The notes below the pieces were generated by a model. The model was given only the letters and a program-made list of their open reading frames with translations, did no database searches and was not told the origin of the DNA. Made by a program: the position numbers and the translations under genes. A stretch of 64,000 nt of DNA from an uncultured Myxococcales bacterium (GTDB lineage Bacteria; Myxococcota_A; Polyangia; Polyangiales; Polyangiaceae). Below are positions 33,833-41,274 of the stretch, piece after piece. Within the stretch, counting starts at the first letter, position 1, and every line of letters begins with the position of its first letter. The stretch is taken from positions 1 to 64,000 of the forward strand of contig CALFEQ010000136.1 in assembly GCA_937949945.1 (NCBI GenBank), in the 5' to 3' direction.

Positions 33833-34725
33833 CGATCGACGCGCGCGGCAGCGCCGTTCGCGGTCATGCGCTCGAAGACGATGCCGGGCTCCCCCGCGAA
33901 GCGTCGCTTCATGACGTCGATCGCGGCCTGGCTCTCGTCGACGAGGATGAAGCGGCACCCGTGCTCGAGCGCCGCCGCCCCGGTCGTGCCGCTGCCGGCG
34001 AAGAAGTCGAGGACGACACCTCCCTTCGGGGCCGAGGCGCGCACGATGCGTCGGAGGATCCCGAGCGGCTTCTGCGTGGGGTAGCCGAGCTTCTCCTTGC
34101 CGGTCGGGCTCACGATCGTGTGCCACCAGGTATCCGTCGGGAGCTTTCCGCGCGCCGCCTTCTCCGGACCGACGAGCCCCGGCGCCATGTACGGGATGCG
34201 GTCCACCTCCGTCACGTCGAAGTGGTACCGCTTCGGGTCCTTCGCGAAGAACAGGATGTTGTCGTGCTTCGGAGGCCAGCGCTTCGTCGTACGTGCGCCG
34301 TAGTCGTACGCCCAGATGATCTCGTTGATGAACGACGCGCGCCCGAAGATGCGGTCGAGGAGGATCTTGCAGTAGTGGACCTCCCGATAGTCGATGTGGA
34401 AGTAGAGGCTCCCCGTCGGCGCGAGCACGCGATGCGCCTCCCGGAGCCGAGGCTCGAGGAACCCGAGGTAGTCGTCGAAGGAGTCGTCGAACCCTTCGTC
34501 GATCGACAGACGCTGCGTGCGGTACCGGCGCCCGGCGAAGCCGGTGCGATCGCCCTCGTCGTCGCGCAGCGCGAGCATGCGCTCGCGCCGCTGCACCCGC
34601 CCCGTGTTGAACGGCGGGTCGACGTACACGAGATCGACGGATGCGTCGGGAAGCGACCGGAGCACGTCGAGACAATCGCCGTGCACGACGCGGCCCCGAG
34701 GCTCTGGCTGATCGCTCTTTTTCAC
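33766..34725 (-). CDS. Orphan site-specific DNA methyltransferase (beta-class, N4/N6 type)
   Basis: A 319-residue methyltransferase transferring a methyl group from S-adenosylmethionine to DNA. The catalytic motif IV is VDPPFNTG (D36-F39). The SAM-binding motif I is DFFAGSGTTGAAALEHG (near 240). With motif IV before motif I, the enzyme is beta class (order as in CcrM-type N6-adenine methyltransferases), and DPPF is compatible with N6-adenine or N4-cytosine. No restriction endonuclease gene is adjacent, so it is an orphan. The recognition sequence cannot be read from the protein. The C-terminal end (AARVDRQAASVSSSLKSGAS) is encoded antisense to the kinase 3' end and looks like a disordered extension. 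Confidence 0.9.
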   Translation of the reverse strand: MKKSDQPEPRGRVVHGDCLDVLRSLPDASVDLVYVDPPFNTGRVQRRERMLALRDDEGDRTGFAGRRYRTQRLSIDEGFDDSFDDYLGFLEPRLREAHRVLAPTGSLYFHIDYREVHYCKILLDRIFGRASFINEIIWAYDYGARTTKRWPPKHDNILFFAKDPKRYHFDVTEVDRIPYMAPGLVGPEKAARGKLPTDTWWHTIVSPTGKEKLGYPTQKPLGILRRIVRASAPKGGVVLDFFAGSGTTGAAALEHGCRFILVDESQAAIDVMKRRFAGEPGIVFERMTANGAAARVDRQAASVSSSLKSGASSGRARSG

Positions 34726-34769
34726 GCGGACGGACTTCTATCGCGACTCCGCCCGGCCGCAATCCCTGC

Positions 34770-35549
34770 TCAGTCGACGGCGAAGCAGTAGAGGCGACCC
34801 TCGCCCTTGTTCTGGTTGATCGCGTTCTGGGAGCAGCCGTAGTTCTTGACGGCGTCGTTCCAGCGCACGCCGAGCAGCGGATTCGTGTCGGCGGCGGCGT
34901 CTCCCGCTCGGTGCTGCTGGTTGTTCTGGTTCGACGTCCAGTTGTTGCACGTCTGCGGTAGCGCCGTGCCGTCGTGCTTCGTCCCGGTGAGGATCATCGT
35001 CTTGCCCTCCGGGACGGGGTTGCCCTTCTCGTCGAGCATGAGCGCGCTGGAGAACACGCGGTTGTACTGGTGCAGCTCCTCGACGTTGGAGGCGATGAGC
35101 TCTCCCTTCTGGTTGAACCAAGGCCCGGGGCCGATCCGGTCCTTCGCGTTCACTCCCTCCGCGCTCAGATACGCGCGCCACGTGTGATCGCCACCGCCGA
35201 CCGCGGCCGCGAGGTCCTGGCACTTCTTGTCGGCGCCCTCGAGGCCTCCGAGGTTCCCTCCGTTCGTCGTGCCCGTGCTCGTGACGAAGAAGGTCATCGT
35301 CGACTTCGGAGGAGGCGGAGGCTCCGGCGCCGGCGTCGCGGGTGTCTCGCCGGGCGACTCCGTGCTGGGCGGTGCGGCAGGCTCGCCCGCCTGGCCCTGG
35401 TCCCCGGCGTTGTCGACCGCGCCGCCCTGGGGGTTGTCGTCCCCACTTCCCTCTTCCGAAAGGGTGGAGTCCCCCTGCATGGAGCATCCCTGAACCAGGG
35501 CGCAAGTCGCGGTGATTGCAAGGACCAGTGCGAGAGGTGTCCGAATCAT
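34770..35549 (-). CDS. Lipoprotein with lectin-like (DUF1554-like) domain
   Basis: A 259-residue lipoprotein. The leader MIRTPLALVLAITATCALVQ ends with lipobox VQGCS. It is followed by a Gly/Asp/Pro-rich linker ending with a proline run (PEPPPPPKS). The domain reads MTFFVTSTGTTNGGNLGGLE, ADKKCQDLA, HTWRAYLS, GPGPWFNQKG and a final cluster CNNWTSN, GRLYCFAVD. This resembles the DUF1554/endostatin-like (C-type-lectin-like) domain found in surface lipoproteins of Leptospira and myxobacteria. It probably binds a ligand on the cell surface; the ligand is unknown. ATG 35549 has AAGGAGAGAG just upstream. Confidence 0.85.
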   Translation of the reverse strand: MIRTPLALVLAITATCALVQGCSMQGDSTLSEEGSGDDNPQGGAVDNAGDQGQAGEPAAPPSTESPGETPATPAPEPPPPPKSTMTFFVTSTGTTNGGNLGGLEGADKKCQDLAAAVGGGDHTWRAYLSAEGVNAKDRIGPGPWFNQKGELIASNVEELHQYNRVFSSALMLDEKGNPVPEGKTMILTGTKHDGTALPQTCNNWTSNQNNQQHRAGDAAADTNPLLGVRWNDAVKNYGCSQNAINQNKGEGRLYCFAVD

Positions 35550-35639
35550 CGCTCTCTCCTTCACGCGGAGAGTAACCGATGCAATCGGCACGCCGGCGCG
35601 TTTGTGTCGGTCCGCGGTCTCTTCTAAAGGGGACGGTCG

Positions 35640-36944
35640 ATGACGTTCGAGCTGTCCCTTTCCACTTCCACCATCGTCGAAGACGTCGTCCGCCGGCTGG
35701 GGCAGCGGCCTCGCATGCCGGCCTCGACGCCGCGGCCGGTCCACGTCGTCTACGGAGGTGCCCACCTGTTTCGCGCGGCGACGCCCGCGAAGCTCGGAGA
35801 CCTGGCGCGGTCCGCGATGGAGTCGTGGGGCTCGGACGATCTCGCCTTCGGCAAGGCGGTCGGCGTGGAAGACCCCGAGCTCGCGCGCATCGTCGCCGCG
35901 CGGGTCCGCGCGAAGCTCGCGCGCGCTCCGCTCGAGGCGATGTGCATCGACTTCGAGGACGGCTACGGCCTCCGCGCGGACGAAGAAGAAGACGCCGAAG
36001 CGGTCCGTGCGGCGAAGGAGCTCGCCGCGACGCCGCCCGGGCCCTCGATCGGGATCCGCATCAAGGCGCTGTCGGGCACGACGACGCGCCGGGCGATCCG
36101 CACGCTCGATCTCTTCGTCACCGCGCTCGCGCGGGCGACGAACGGCGCGCTCCGTCCGGGCTTCACGGTGACGCTTCCCAAGGTCACGACCACCGCCGAG
36201 GTCGACGCCCTGGTGAGCCTCCTCGAGGCGCTCGAGTCGTCGCTCGGCGCTCCGCGCATCGGCGTCGAGCTCATGATCGAGACGCCGCGCGCGCTCTTCG
36301 ACGAGCGCGGAGGCGTCGCGCTTCCCTCCCTCGTCGAGGCCGCGCGCGGACGGGCCGAGGTCGTTCACCTCGGCGCGTACGACCTGACCGCGGAGCTCGG
36401 CGTGACCGCGGGCGACCAGCGTCTCGATCACCCGTACTGCGACCTCGCGCGGATGGTCATGCAGCTCTCGGTCTCGCACGTCGTCGCCGTCGCCGACGGC
36501 GCAACGACGCTGATGCCGATCCCTCCGAAGGGAGCGCCGGCCGAAGAGGGCGCCGCCGCCGTCCACACGGCGTGGAAGGCCCACGCCCGGAACGTACGCC
36601 GCGCCGCCGAGGTCGGCATCTGGCAGGGCTGGGATCTTCATCCCGCGCAGCTCCCGGCGCGCTACGGCGCGCTCTTCGCGTACTTCCTCGAGCGGCGCGC
36701 GGCGCTCGCCGAGCGCCTGCGTACGTTCGTCGAGCGCGCCACGCAGGCCACGCGCATCGGACAGGTCTTCGACGACGCCGCCACGGGACAAGGGCTGCTC
36801 AACTTCTTCCTCCGCGGCATGGCGTGCGGCGCGCTCGACGAAGACGATCTGCGCACGACCACGCTGACGATGCCCGAGCTCGAGTCGCGATCGTTCGAGC
36901 ACATCGTCGCGACCCGCTCGGGCTCAGCCGTGAAGAACGCATGA
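35640..36944 (+). CDS. HpcH/HpaI-CitE-fold aldolase/lyase-like protein (DUF6986-like)
   Basis: This 434-residue protein matches the PEP/pyruvate-binding TIM-barrel superfamily that includes CitE and HpcH/HpaI aldolases. Visible signatures are IDFEDGYGLRADEEEDAEAV (Asp/Glu magnesium site), IGIRIKALS, FTVTLPKVTT and GVELMIETPRALF. The conserved acid and Arg residues suggest a magnesium-dependent lyase or thioesterase of 2-oxo or CoA substrates, but no substrate is clear. The length exceeds that of CitE (about 300) because of N- and C-terminal helical extensions. It fits the family called DUF6986 better. ATG 35640 follows AGGGGACGG. It stands alone, divergent from the lectin-like lipoprotein by 90 bases. 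Confidence 0.85.
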   Translation: MTFELSLSTSTIVEDVVRRLGQRPRMPASTPRPVHVVYGGAHLFRAATPAKLGDLARSAMESWGSDDLAFGKAVGVEDPELARIVAARVRAKLARAPLEAMCIDFEDGYGLRADEEEDAEAVRAAKELAATPPGPSIGIRIKALSGTTTRRAIRTLDLFVTALARATNGALRPGFTVTLPKVTTTAEVDALVSLLEALESSLGAPRIGVELMIETPRALFDERGGVALPSLVEAARGRAEVVHLGAYDLTAELGVTAGDQRLDHPYCDLARMVMQLSVSHVVAVADGATTLMPIPPKGAPAEEGAAAVHTAWKAHARNVRRAAEVGIWQGWDLHPAQLPARYGALFAYFLERRAALAERLRTFVERATQATRIGQVFDDAATGQGLLNFFLRGMACGALDEDDLRTTTLTMPELESRSFEHIVATRSGSAVKNA

Positions 36945-36976
36945 TCGCGCGCGCGAGCGTCGCTTAGGATCGACGC

Positions 36977-37636
36977 ATGCGCAGCCGCCGGACGTGTTCG
37001 TTCCTCGTCGCCATGCTCGCCGCGACCACGCTCGCGTGCGGCGGAGCGCAGGGGGGCCGCGCGGGCTCGACGGTGTCGAGCGGTGACGCGGACGAGAAGG
37101 TCGAGGAACGCGTCGTCGTCGAGCGCCGGCCGGACGGAAGCGTCAAGCGCACGATCATCCGCACGACGAGGCGCACGGTCCCCGCCCCGCCTCCCCCGCC
37201 GCGACCGGCGGATCCGTATCCGGCCGATCCGCTCGTCAAGTACAACGTCGAGCAGGTCAACGCGTACCGGGCGAGGAAGAAGCTCCCGCCGCTGCTCTAC
37301 GACGCGAAGATCAGCGCCTTCGCCCGCCGCGCCTCGGAGCGGCTCGCACGCGACCACGTCCCGCACGCGCACTTCGCCGCGAACGCGAAGGGCGCGCCCG
37401 GCTTCGGCTCCAAGGCAGCCGAGAACCAGGGCGATCCGAACGGCGTCCCTCGCCTCGATCCCGATCCGCTGAAGAACGGCAAGAAGCAGATCGACCTGAT
37501 GCTCAAGCTCATGTGGGAAGAGGGCCCGGGCGGCGGGCACTACGACAACATGATGAACCCGGCGTTCCGTCGCATCGGCGTCGGCCTCGTGTACTCGGGC
37601 GGGAAGCTGTATCTGACGAACGACTTTTCGGATTGA
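36977..37636 (+). CDS. CAP-domain (SCP/PR1-like) lipoprotein
   Basis: A 219-residue lipoprotein (leader MRSRRTCSFLVAMLAATTLA then CGG; Cys near 21) with a Val/Arg-rich linker and a CAP domain. The CAP signatures are VEQVNAYRARKKLPPLLYDA at the start, SERLARDHVPHAH with the usual active-site-cleft His, then NQGD, and GGHYDNMMNPAFRRIGVGL. The CAP fold is secreted and cleft-bearing; bacterial members have varied or unknown binding roles. No enzyme activity should be inferred. It ends with a stop followed directly by a heptamer array. Confidence 0.9.
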   Translation: MRSRRTCSFLVAMLAATTLACGGAQGGRAGSTVSSGDADEKVEERVVVERRPDGSVKRTIIRTTRRTVPAPPPPPRPADPYPADPLVKYNVEQVNAYRARKKLPPLLYDAKISAFARRASERLARDHVPHAHFAANAKGAPGFGSKAAENQGDPNGVPRLDPDPLKNGKKQIDLMLKLMWEEGPGGGHYDNMMNPAFRRIGVGLVYSGGKLYLTNDFSD

Positions 37637-37638
37637 GG

Positions 37639-37687
37639 CTCCAGGCTCCGGGCTCCAGGCTCCAGACTTCAGTCTCCAGTCTCCAGC
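37639..37687. repeat. CTCCAGG heptamer array, seven units
   Basis: Seven consecutive heptamers: CTCCAGG, CTCCGGG, CTCCAGG, CTCCAGA, CTTCAGT, CTCCAGT and CTCCAGC (complement of the CCTGGAG family). The array starts two bases after the stop of the CAP-domain gene. Confidence 0.88.
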
Positions 37688-37798
37688 TTTCCCGGGCTCT
37701 CCTGCACACCGCCCTCGTCCCGTGACCTGAAAGCCGACGGCTCCAGAAAGGACGAGAGAAGGATGAACGCGCGCGCTCCACGCGCGCATCCTCGGACG

Positions 37799-37848
37799 CT
37801 GAGGACTGAGGTCTGAGGACGGAGGACTCAAGTGAGGTCTGAGGACTC
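37799..37848. repeat. CTGAGGA heptamer array
   Basis: CTGAGGA, CTGAGGT, CTGAGGA, CGGAGGA and CTCAAGT in register, then a five-base step and another CTGAGGA. This is the second heptamer family, 110 bases downstream of the CTCCAGG array in the same intergenic region. Confidence 0.85.
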
Positions 37849-37892
37849 GTTCCACGTCGCTTTCACGTCTCGCTCGAGTCACGACGCCATTA

Positions 37893-37968
37893 ACTGGAGC
37901 CTGGAGCCTGGAGCCTGAAGTGCCTGGAGCCTGGAGTGCCTGGAGCCTGAAGTGCCTGGAGCCTCGAA
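37893..37968. repeat. CCTGGAG/CCTGAAG heptamer array with TG spacers
   Basis: Nine near-heptamers with small TG insertions: ACTGGAG, CCTGGAG, CCTGGAG, CCTGAAG, then TG, CCTGGAG, CCTGGAG, TG, CCTGGAG, CCTGAAG, TG, CCTGGAG and CCTCGAA. The TG steps produce a 16-base higher-order unit. Together with the two arrays above, this makes the 485-base gap 37637-38121 almost free of ordinary sequence; no gene is seen in it. Confidence 0.88.
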
Positions 37969-38121
37969 GAACCGTTTCGCTCGCGCGAAGCAAGGAGGCC
38001 GCATCGCATCGTGTACCGACACGTATGCACTGCCCCCGATACGCGTTTGAGGCTTGAAGGGAAGCCGCCGCTGTGAAGCATCGTAGTTCGCATGAGGGAG
38101 ACGGGAGCGGAGGGCTCGAGC

Positions 38122-38973
38122 ATGACGATTGGCGCTCTCGCTTGTGAGACGTGCGGCGCTGGACTGCCGCCGCCGGACGCCTCGGGGACCTCGTCGTGCG
38201 TGTACTGCGGAACGGAGCACAAGGACCGCTCGAGCGGCGTGCTCGCGACGATGCAAGCGGGCGGCTCGTATCCGGCGCCGCCGCTCAGCGGCATCATCGT
38301 CGATCCGTCGACGTGGCAGGACAGCGAGGACGCGGCGCGGATCCCGATGACGGAAGAGTCGGTCCTCGATCTGTTGCGACAGCACTTCGGCGACGGCATC
38401 GAGAGCGTGTTCGTCTGCCCGCACGTGCCGCCCAAGAAGGAGCGAGCGGCGCGGCGCGCGCACGCCTCTCACCTGCCCGCGCACGAGCGCATCCTGGCGC
38501 TCCACGATGCGACGCTGCTCGGCGGCGGCGACGAGGGCTTCGTGGTCACGGTGCGCCGTCTCTGCTGGAAGAACCCCGGACAGCCGGCGCGCTCGATCGA
38601 GTGGCAGGACCTCGCCCCCGACAGCCTGTTCGTCGACGGGAGCCGCGTCTGGGTCGACGGCGACGCGATCGTGATCCGCGAGGATGCGGTCCTCGACGCG
38701 TGCGCGAACGCCTTCTTCGTCCTCGCGCTGTCCGGTCTTCCGCCGCGTCCGAAGAGGTCGACGCACGTGCGCACGCACGACGGCAGGAAGGTCGCGCTGG
38801 AGACCACCCCGCCGGCGCACACGACGTCGTACCGCGCCTACGTCGCGCACGCCGAGACGAACGCGCCCGACCGCGCGTGCTGGCACTGCAAGACCCCGCT
38901 CTACGAGTCCACTCCGCAGTGCGCGTTCTGCGGCGCGCTCCCGAAGAAGAAGGGCTGGCTGCAGACGGGCTGA
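38122..38973 (+). CDS. Protein with terminal zinc ribbons
   Basis: This 283-residue soluble protein has zinc-ribbon-like cysteines at both ends. The N-terminus has CETCGAGL and CVYCGTEH. The C-terminus has CWHCKTPLYESTPQCAFCG. Between them lies a beta-rich region with SIEWQDLAPDSLFVDGSRVW and several conserved Trp residues, with a PH-like appearance. Zinc-ribbon pairs often bind nucleic acid or protein. No family is recognised with certainty, so the function is unknown. An in-frame ATG at 38092 exists. ATG 38122 has GGAGGG eight bases upstream and is preferred. Confidence 0.75.
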   Translation: MTIGALACETCGAGLPPPDASGTSSCVYCGTEHKDRSSGVLATMQAGGSYPAPPLSGIIVDPSTWQDSEDAARIPMTEESVLDLLRQHFGDGIESVFVCPHVPPKKERAARRAHASHLPAHERILALHDATLLGGGDEGFVVTVRRLCWKNPGQPARSIEWQDLAPDSLFVDGSRVWVDGDAIVIREDAVLDACANAFFVLALSGLPPRPKRSTHVRTHDGRKVALETTPPAHTTSYRAYVAHAETNAPDRACWHCKTPLYESTPQCAFCGALPKKKGWLQTG

Positions 38974-38983
38974 TCCGGCCTGC

Positions 38984-39526
38984 TCAGCGTGCGGCGTCCG
39001 CGCCGCTCTGGAGCAACATCCCGATCCGTCCTTGGTACGAGTCGAACGACGGATCCGTACGCGTCGCCTCCGCGAGGGCGAGCGCGTCGGCCTTCCGTCC
39101 CACGAGCATCAGCGCCTCGATCCTGAGGAGCGTCGCCTCCTGACGTAGCGCCTCGCCGGCTCTCCTCTCTTCGTACAGCCGGAGCTCCTCGAGGGCCCGC
39201 TCCGGCTCGCCCGACGCGAGCGCCGAGCGCGCAGCCTCCACGGCCTTGGCCTCGAGCAAGAGCTGGGTCATGTCCGCTCCGCTCGTGATCGGCGGGGCGG
39301 AGGATCCCGTCTTCGAGAGGCCGGTCGCCACGCGCGCCTCCGGAGCGCTCGACGGAGGCGCACGCGCGGGCTCGGCCTCCGTCGACGAGGCGCCGGGCTC
39401 CGCCACCGTCGGGTCGTCGAAGGACGATCCGCGGAGCGCGAGATGCACGATGGCGAGGCACCCGACCCCGATCGCGGCCTGGAGCAGCCATCGCGCGCGC
39501 GTCGCCTTGTCGGATGTCTCGGGCAT
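38984..39526 (-). CDS. Single-span membrane protein with TPR-like helices
   Basis: A 180-residue protein with one membrane span near the N-terminus (WLLQAAIGVGCLAIVHLALR), a Ser/Ala/Pro-rich linker, then about 85 residues of paired helices with TPR character (LASGEPERALEELRLYEERR, ATLLRIEALMLVGRKADALA, LAEATR). Its start lies only eight bases after the stop of the TerB-like gene, so the two make one operon. The outward domain is expected in the periplasm. No catalytic motif is seen. The size and layout recall accessory membrane proteins encoded beside myxobacterial sigma factors or regulators, but the role is not known. Confidence 0.75.
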   Translation of the reverse strand: MPETSDKATRARWLLQAAIGVGCLAIVHLALRGSSFDDPTVAEPGASSTEAEPARAPPSSAPEARVATGLSKTGSSAPPITSGADMTQLLLEAKAVEAARSALASGEPERALEELRLYEERRAGEALRQEATLLRIEALMLVGRKADALALAEATRTDPSFDSYQGRIGMLLQSGADAAR

Positions 39527-39534
39527 GCGTGAGG

Positions 39535-41019
39535 TCAGCCGATCGCGATCCCGATCTGCTTGCGAAGCTTGTTGTACCGATCCGAGAGCACGAAGCTCAT
39601 GAGGTCGTCCATCTTCTCGTCGGCGTGTGCTTCGTCCTCGAGGGCCAGGATCGAGTGGGCGGCGCGGAGATCGTTCGCGAGCAGGAGGCCTGCACGCGCC
39701 ATCGTCCGGTCGGACGCCACCGCCCAGCGCTGGAGGTTCGTGCGCCCCCCTTCCTCGACGAAGCGGAGGAAGTGACCGCGCAGGCGGTCGATCGCGGCGG
39801 GCTCGAGGATCGGCTCGATGGCGTTCGCGATGGGCACCACGAGCTGCTTCACCTGCGCGTTGAGCGGCAGGCCCGGGTTGCCGATGGAGAGGGCCGCGAG
39901 GAAGATGTCCTCGAGGCCGCGGGTCGTCGGGACGAGCATCTTCACGAAGTGCTCTTCGCGGTAGCTCGCGAGATGCCGACCCGCGACGAACGCGAGCTCG
40001 GCCGCCGAGCGGCCGGAGAGCGCCTTCGCGCCGATGCGTGACGCCGGAGGGACGCCAGGGACCATCTCGACGAAGCCGTCGTAGTCCGGATCGGCGTAGA
40101 GCGGCGGCGAGTGCATCCCGAGGATCGCGGCCGCCCAGTGGAAGCAGCGCACCGCCTGGATCGTGGTCGTCGAAGGATCCTGCTTGCGCGCCGGATCGAG
40201 CTTGATGAGCTGCTTGTCGCGCCGCAGCGCCGAGAGGCGTCCGATGAGGACCGCAGAGACGACGACCGAGAAGATCTCTCCGACGAGCGGCTCCTCCTCG
40301 GGGTGGAACAAGAGCCGCTTCCAAGCCTCCTGCGTCACCGACGCGGTCGGACGGATGAGCGCGGACTCCCGGTGCCTCTCCCAGCACGCCCTCTCGTCGG
40401 CGTCCGCCGCGTCGAGGAACGACAGGACGTGCGCGACGCACCACTGGCGGTCGAGGTCGCCGGACTTTCCGTAGAGCCGGTACAGCGCGTGGAGCGACTC
40501 GACGTCGCGCGGATCGTGGCGCACGCGCCGCGCGAGCTCGACGGGATCGTCGTCGGGGACGTCCTTCCCCGGCGAGACGTCGGACAGGTCGACCTCGATG
40601 CTCACGCGCGCGCGGGCTTCCTCGAGCTCGCGCTCGAGCTCCGCGACGCGTGCTTCGAGGAACTTGATGCGACGTTCGAGCGCGAGCGTGCGCTGATCGG
40701 TCGCAGCCTCGAGCGGCGCGATCGTCGCGGGCGGCGGCTCGTCGACGTAGGACAGGTCCTTGATGACGATCCGATGCCGCGCCTCGTAGGCCGCCTGGAG
40801 CGCCTGCTCGAGCTTGCGGAGACGGGCGCGATCGAGGCCGAGGTTGTCCGCCATCTTGTCGAGGCGGTTTCGCTCCTCTTGCGTGATGACGCCGTCTTCG
40901 ATGACCTCGGCGAAGAGCTCCTCGTACATCGCCTCGAGCTTGCCGTGCCGGATGTTCCCGCCGATTTCGCCGACCTCGAAGGACGGCGCGTGCTGGAAGG
41001 TCGTTTCTGACTCGCTCAT
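39535..41019 (-). CDS. TerB-like/coiled-coil protein of unknown function
   Basis: This 494-residue cytoplasmic protein begins with a helical segment (KLEAMYEELFAEVIEDGVIT, QEERNRLDKMADNLGLD) that resembles a TerB-like tellurite-resistance domain. A coiled coil follows (about 105-145, LALERRIKFLEARVAELERE). Most of the rest is a large helical domain with conserved AVRCFHWAAAILGMHSPPLY, GRHLASYREEHFVK and LFHPEEEPLVGEIFSVVVSA. I do not recognise the C-terminal domain. ATG 41019 has GAGGAG upstream, which rules out the longer ORF to 41133. It is the first gene of a two-gene operon with the membrane protein at 38984. Confidence 0.75.
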   Translation of the reverse strand: MSESETTFQHAPSFEVGEIGGNIRHGKLEAMYEELFAEVIEDGVITQEERNRLDKMADNLGLDRARLRKLEQALQAAYEARHRIVIKDLSYVDEPPPATIAPLEAATDQRTLALERRIKFLEARVAELERELEEARARVSIEVDLSDVSPGKDVPDDDPVELARRVRHDPRDVESLHALYRLYGKSGDLDRQWCVAHVLSFLDAADADERACWERHRESALIRPTASVTQEAWKRLLFHPEEEPLVGEIFSVVVSAVLIGRLSALRRDKQLIKLDPARKQDPSTTTIQAVRCFHWAAAILGMHSPPLYADPDYDGFVEMVPGVPPASRIGAKALSGRSAAELAFVAGRHLASYREEHFVKMLVPTTRGLEDIFLAALSIGNPGLPLNAQVKQLVVPIANAIEPILEPAAIDRLRGHFLRFVEEGGRTNLQRWAVASDRTMARAGLLLANDLRAAHSILALEDEAHADEKMDDLMSFVLSDRYNKLRKQIGIAIG

Positions 41020-41213
41020 GTCGGCTCCTCTCGTCCGGTTCGCTTCCGGTTCGCTCGGCATCGGTCGATCGAGACGTCCTCGCCGGCCCGACCTCGGTGG
41101 GCCCATAGTCTCCCCAGCCACGGCGCCGAACAAGGCCGGCGCACCGCTGCGCTCCGAGCGCGCGCGGGTCGGTGGTCATGTCGCTTATCCGGATCCGAGC
41201 GGTTTCCGAGTGG

Positions 41214-41242
41214 TTGGGGCGGAGGCCCAAGTTCGGTAGGCT
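41214..41242 (+). promoter_or_regulatory. Candidate promoter of the TPR membrane-protein gene
   Basis: TTGGGG (41214-41219) and TAGGCT (41237-41242) are separated by exactly 17 bases, 33 bases before ATG 41275. Both boxes are imperfect, so this is tentative. Confidence 0.35.
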
Positions 41243-41274
41243 AGTCTCGCGGCAGGCGCCGCTTCGCAGCGCAC

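Noticed and set aside
37637..37970. CRISPR array
   Set aside because: Units are 7 bases in tandem with no unique spacers of 25 to 40 bases, and no cas genes are nearby.
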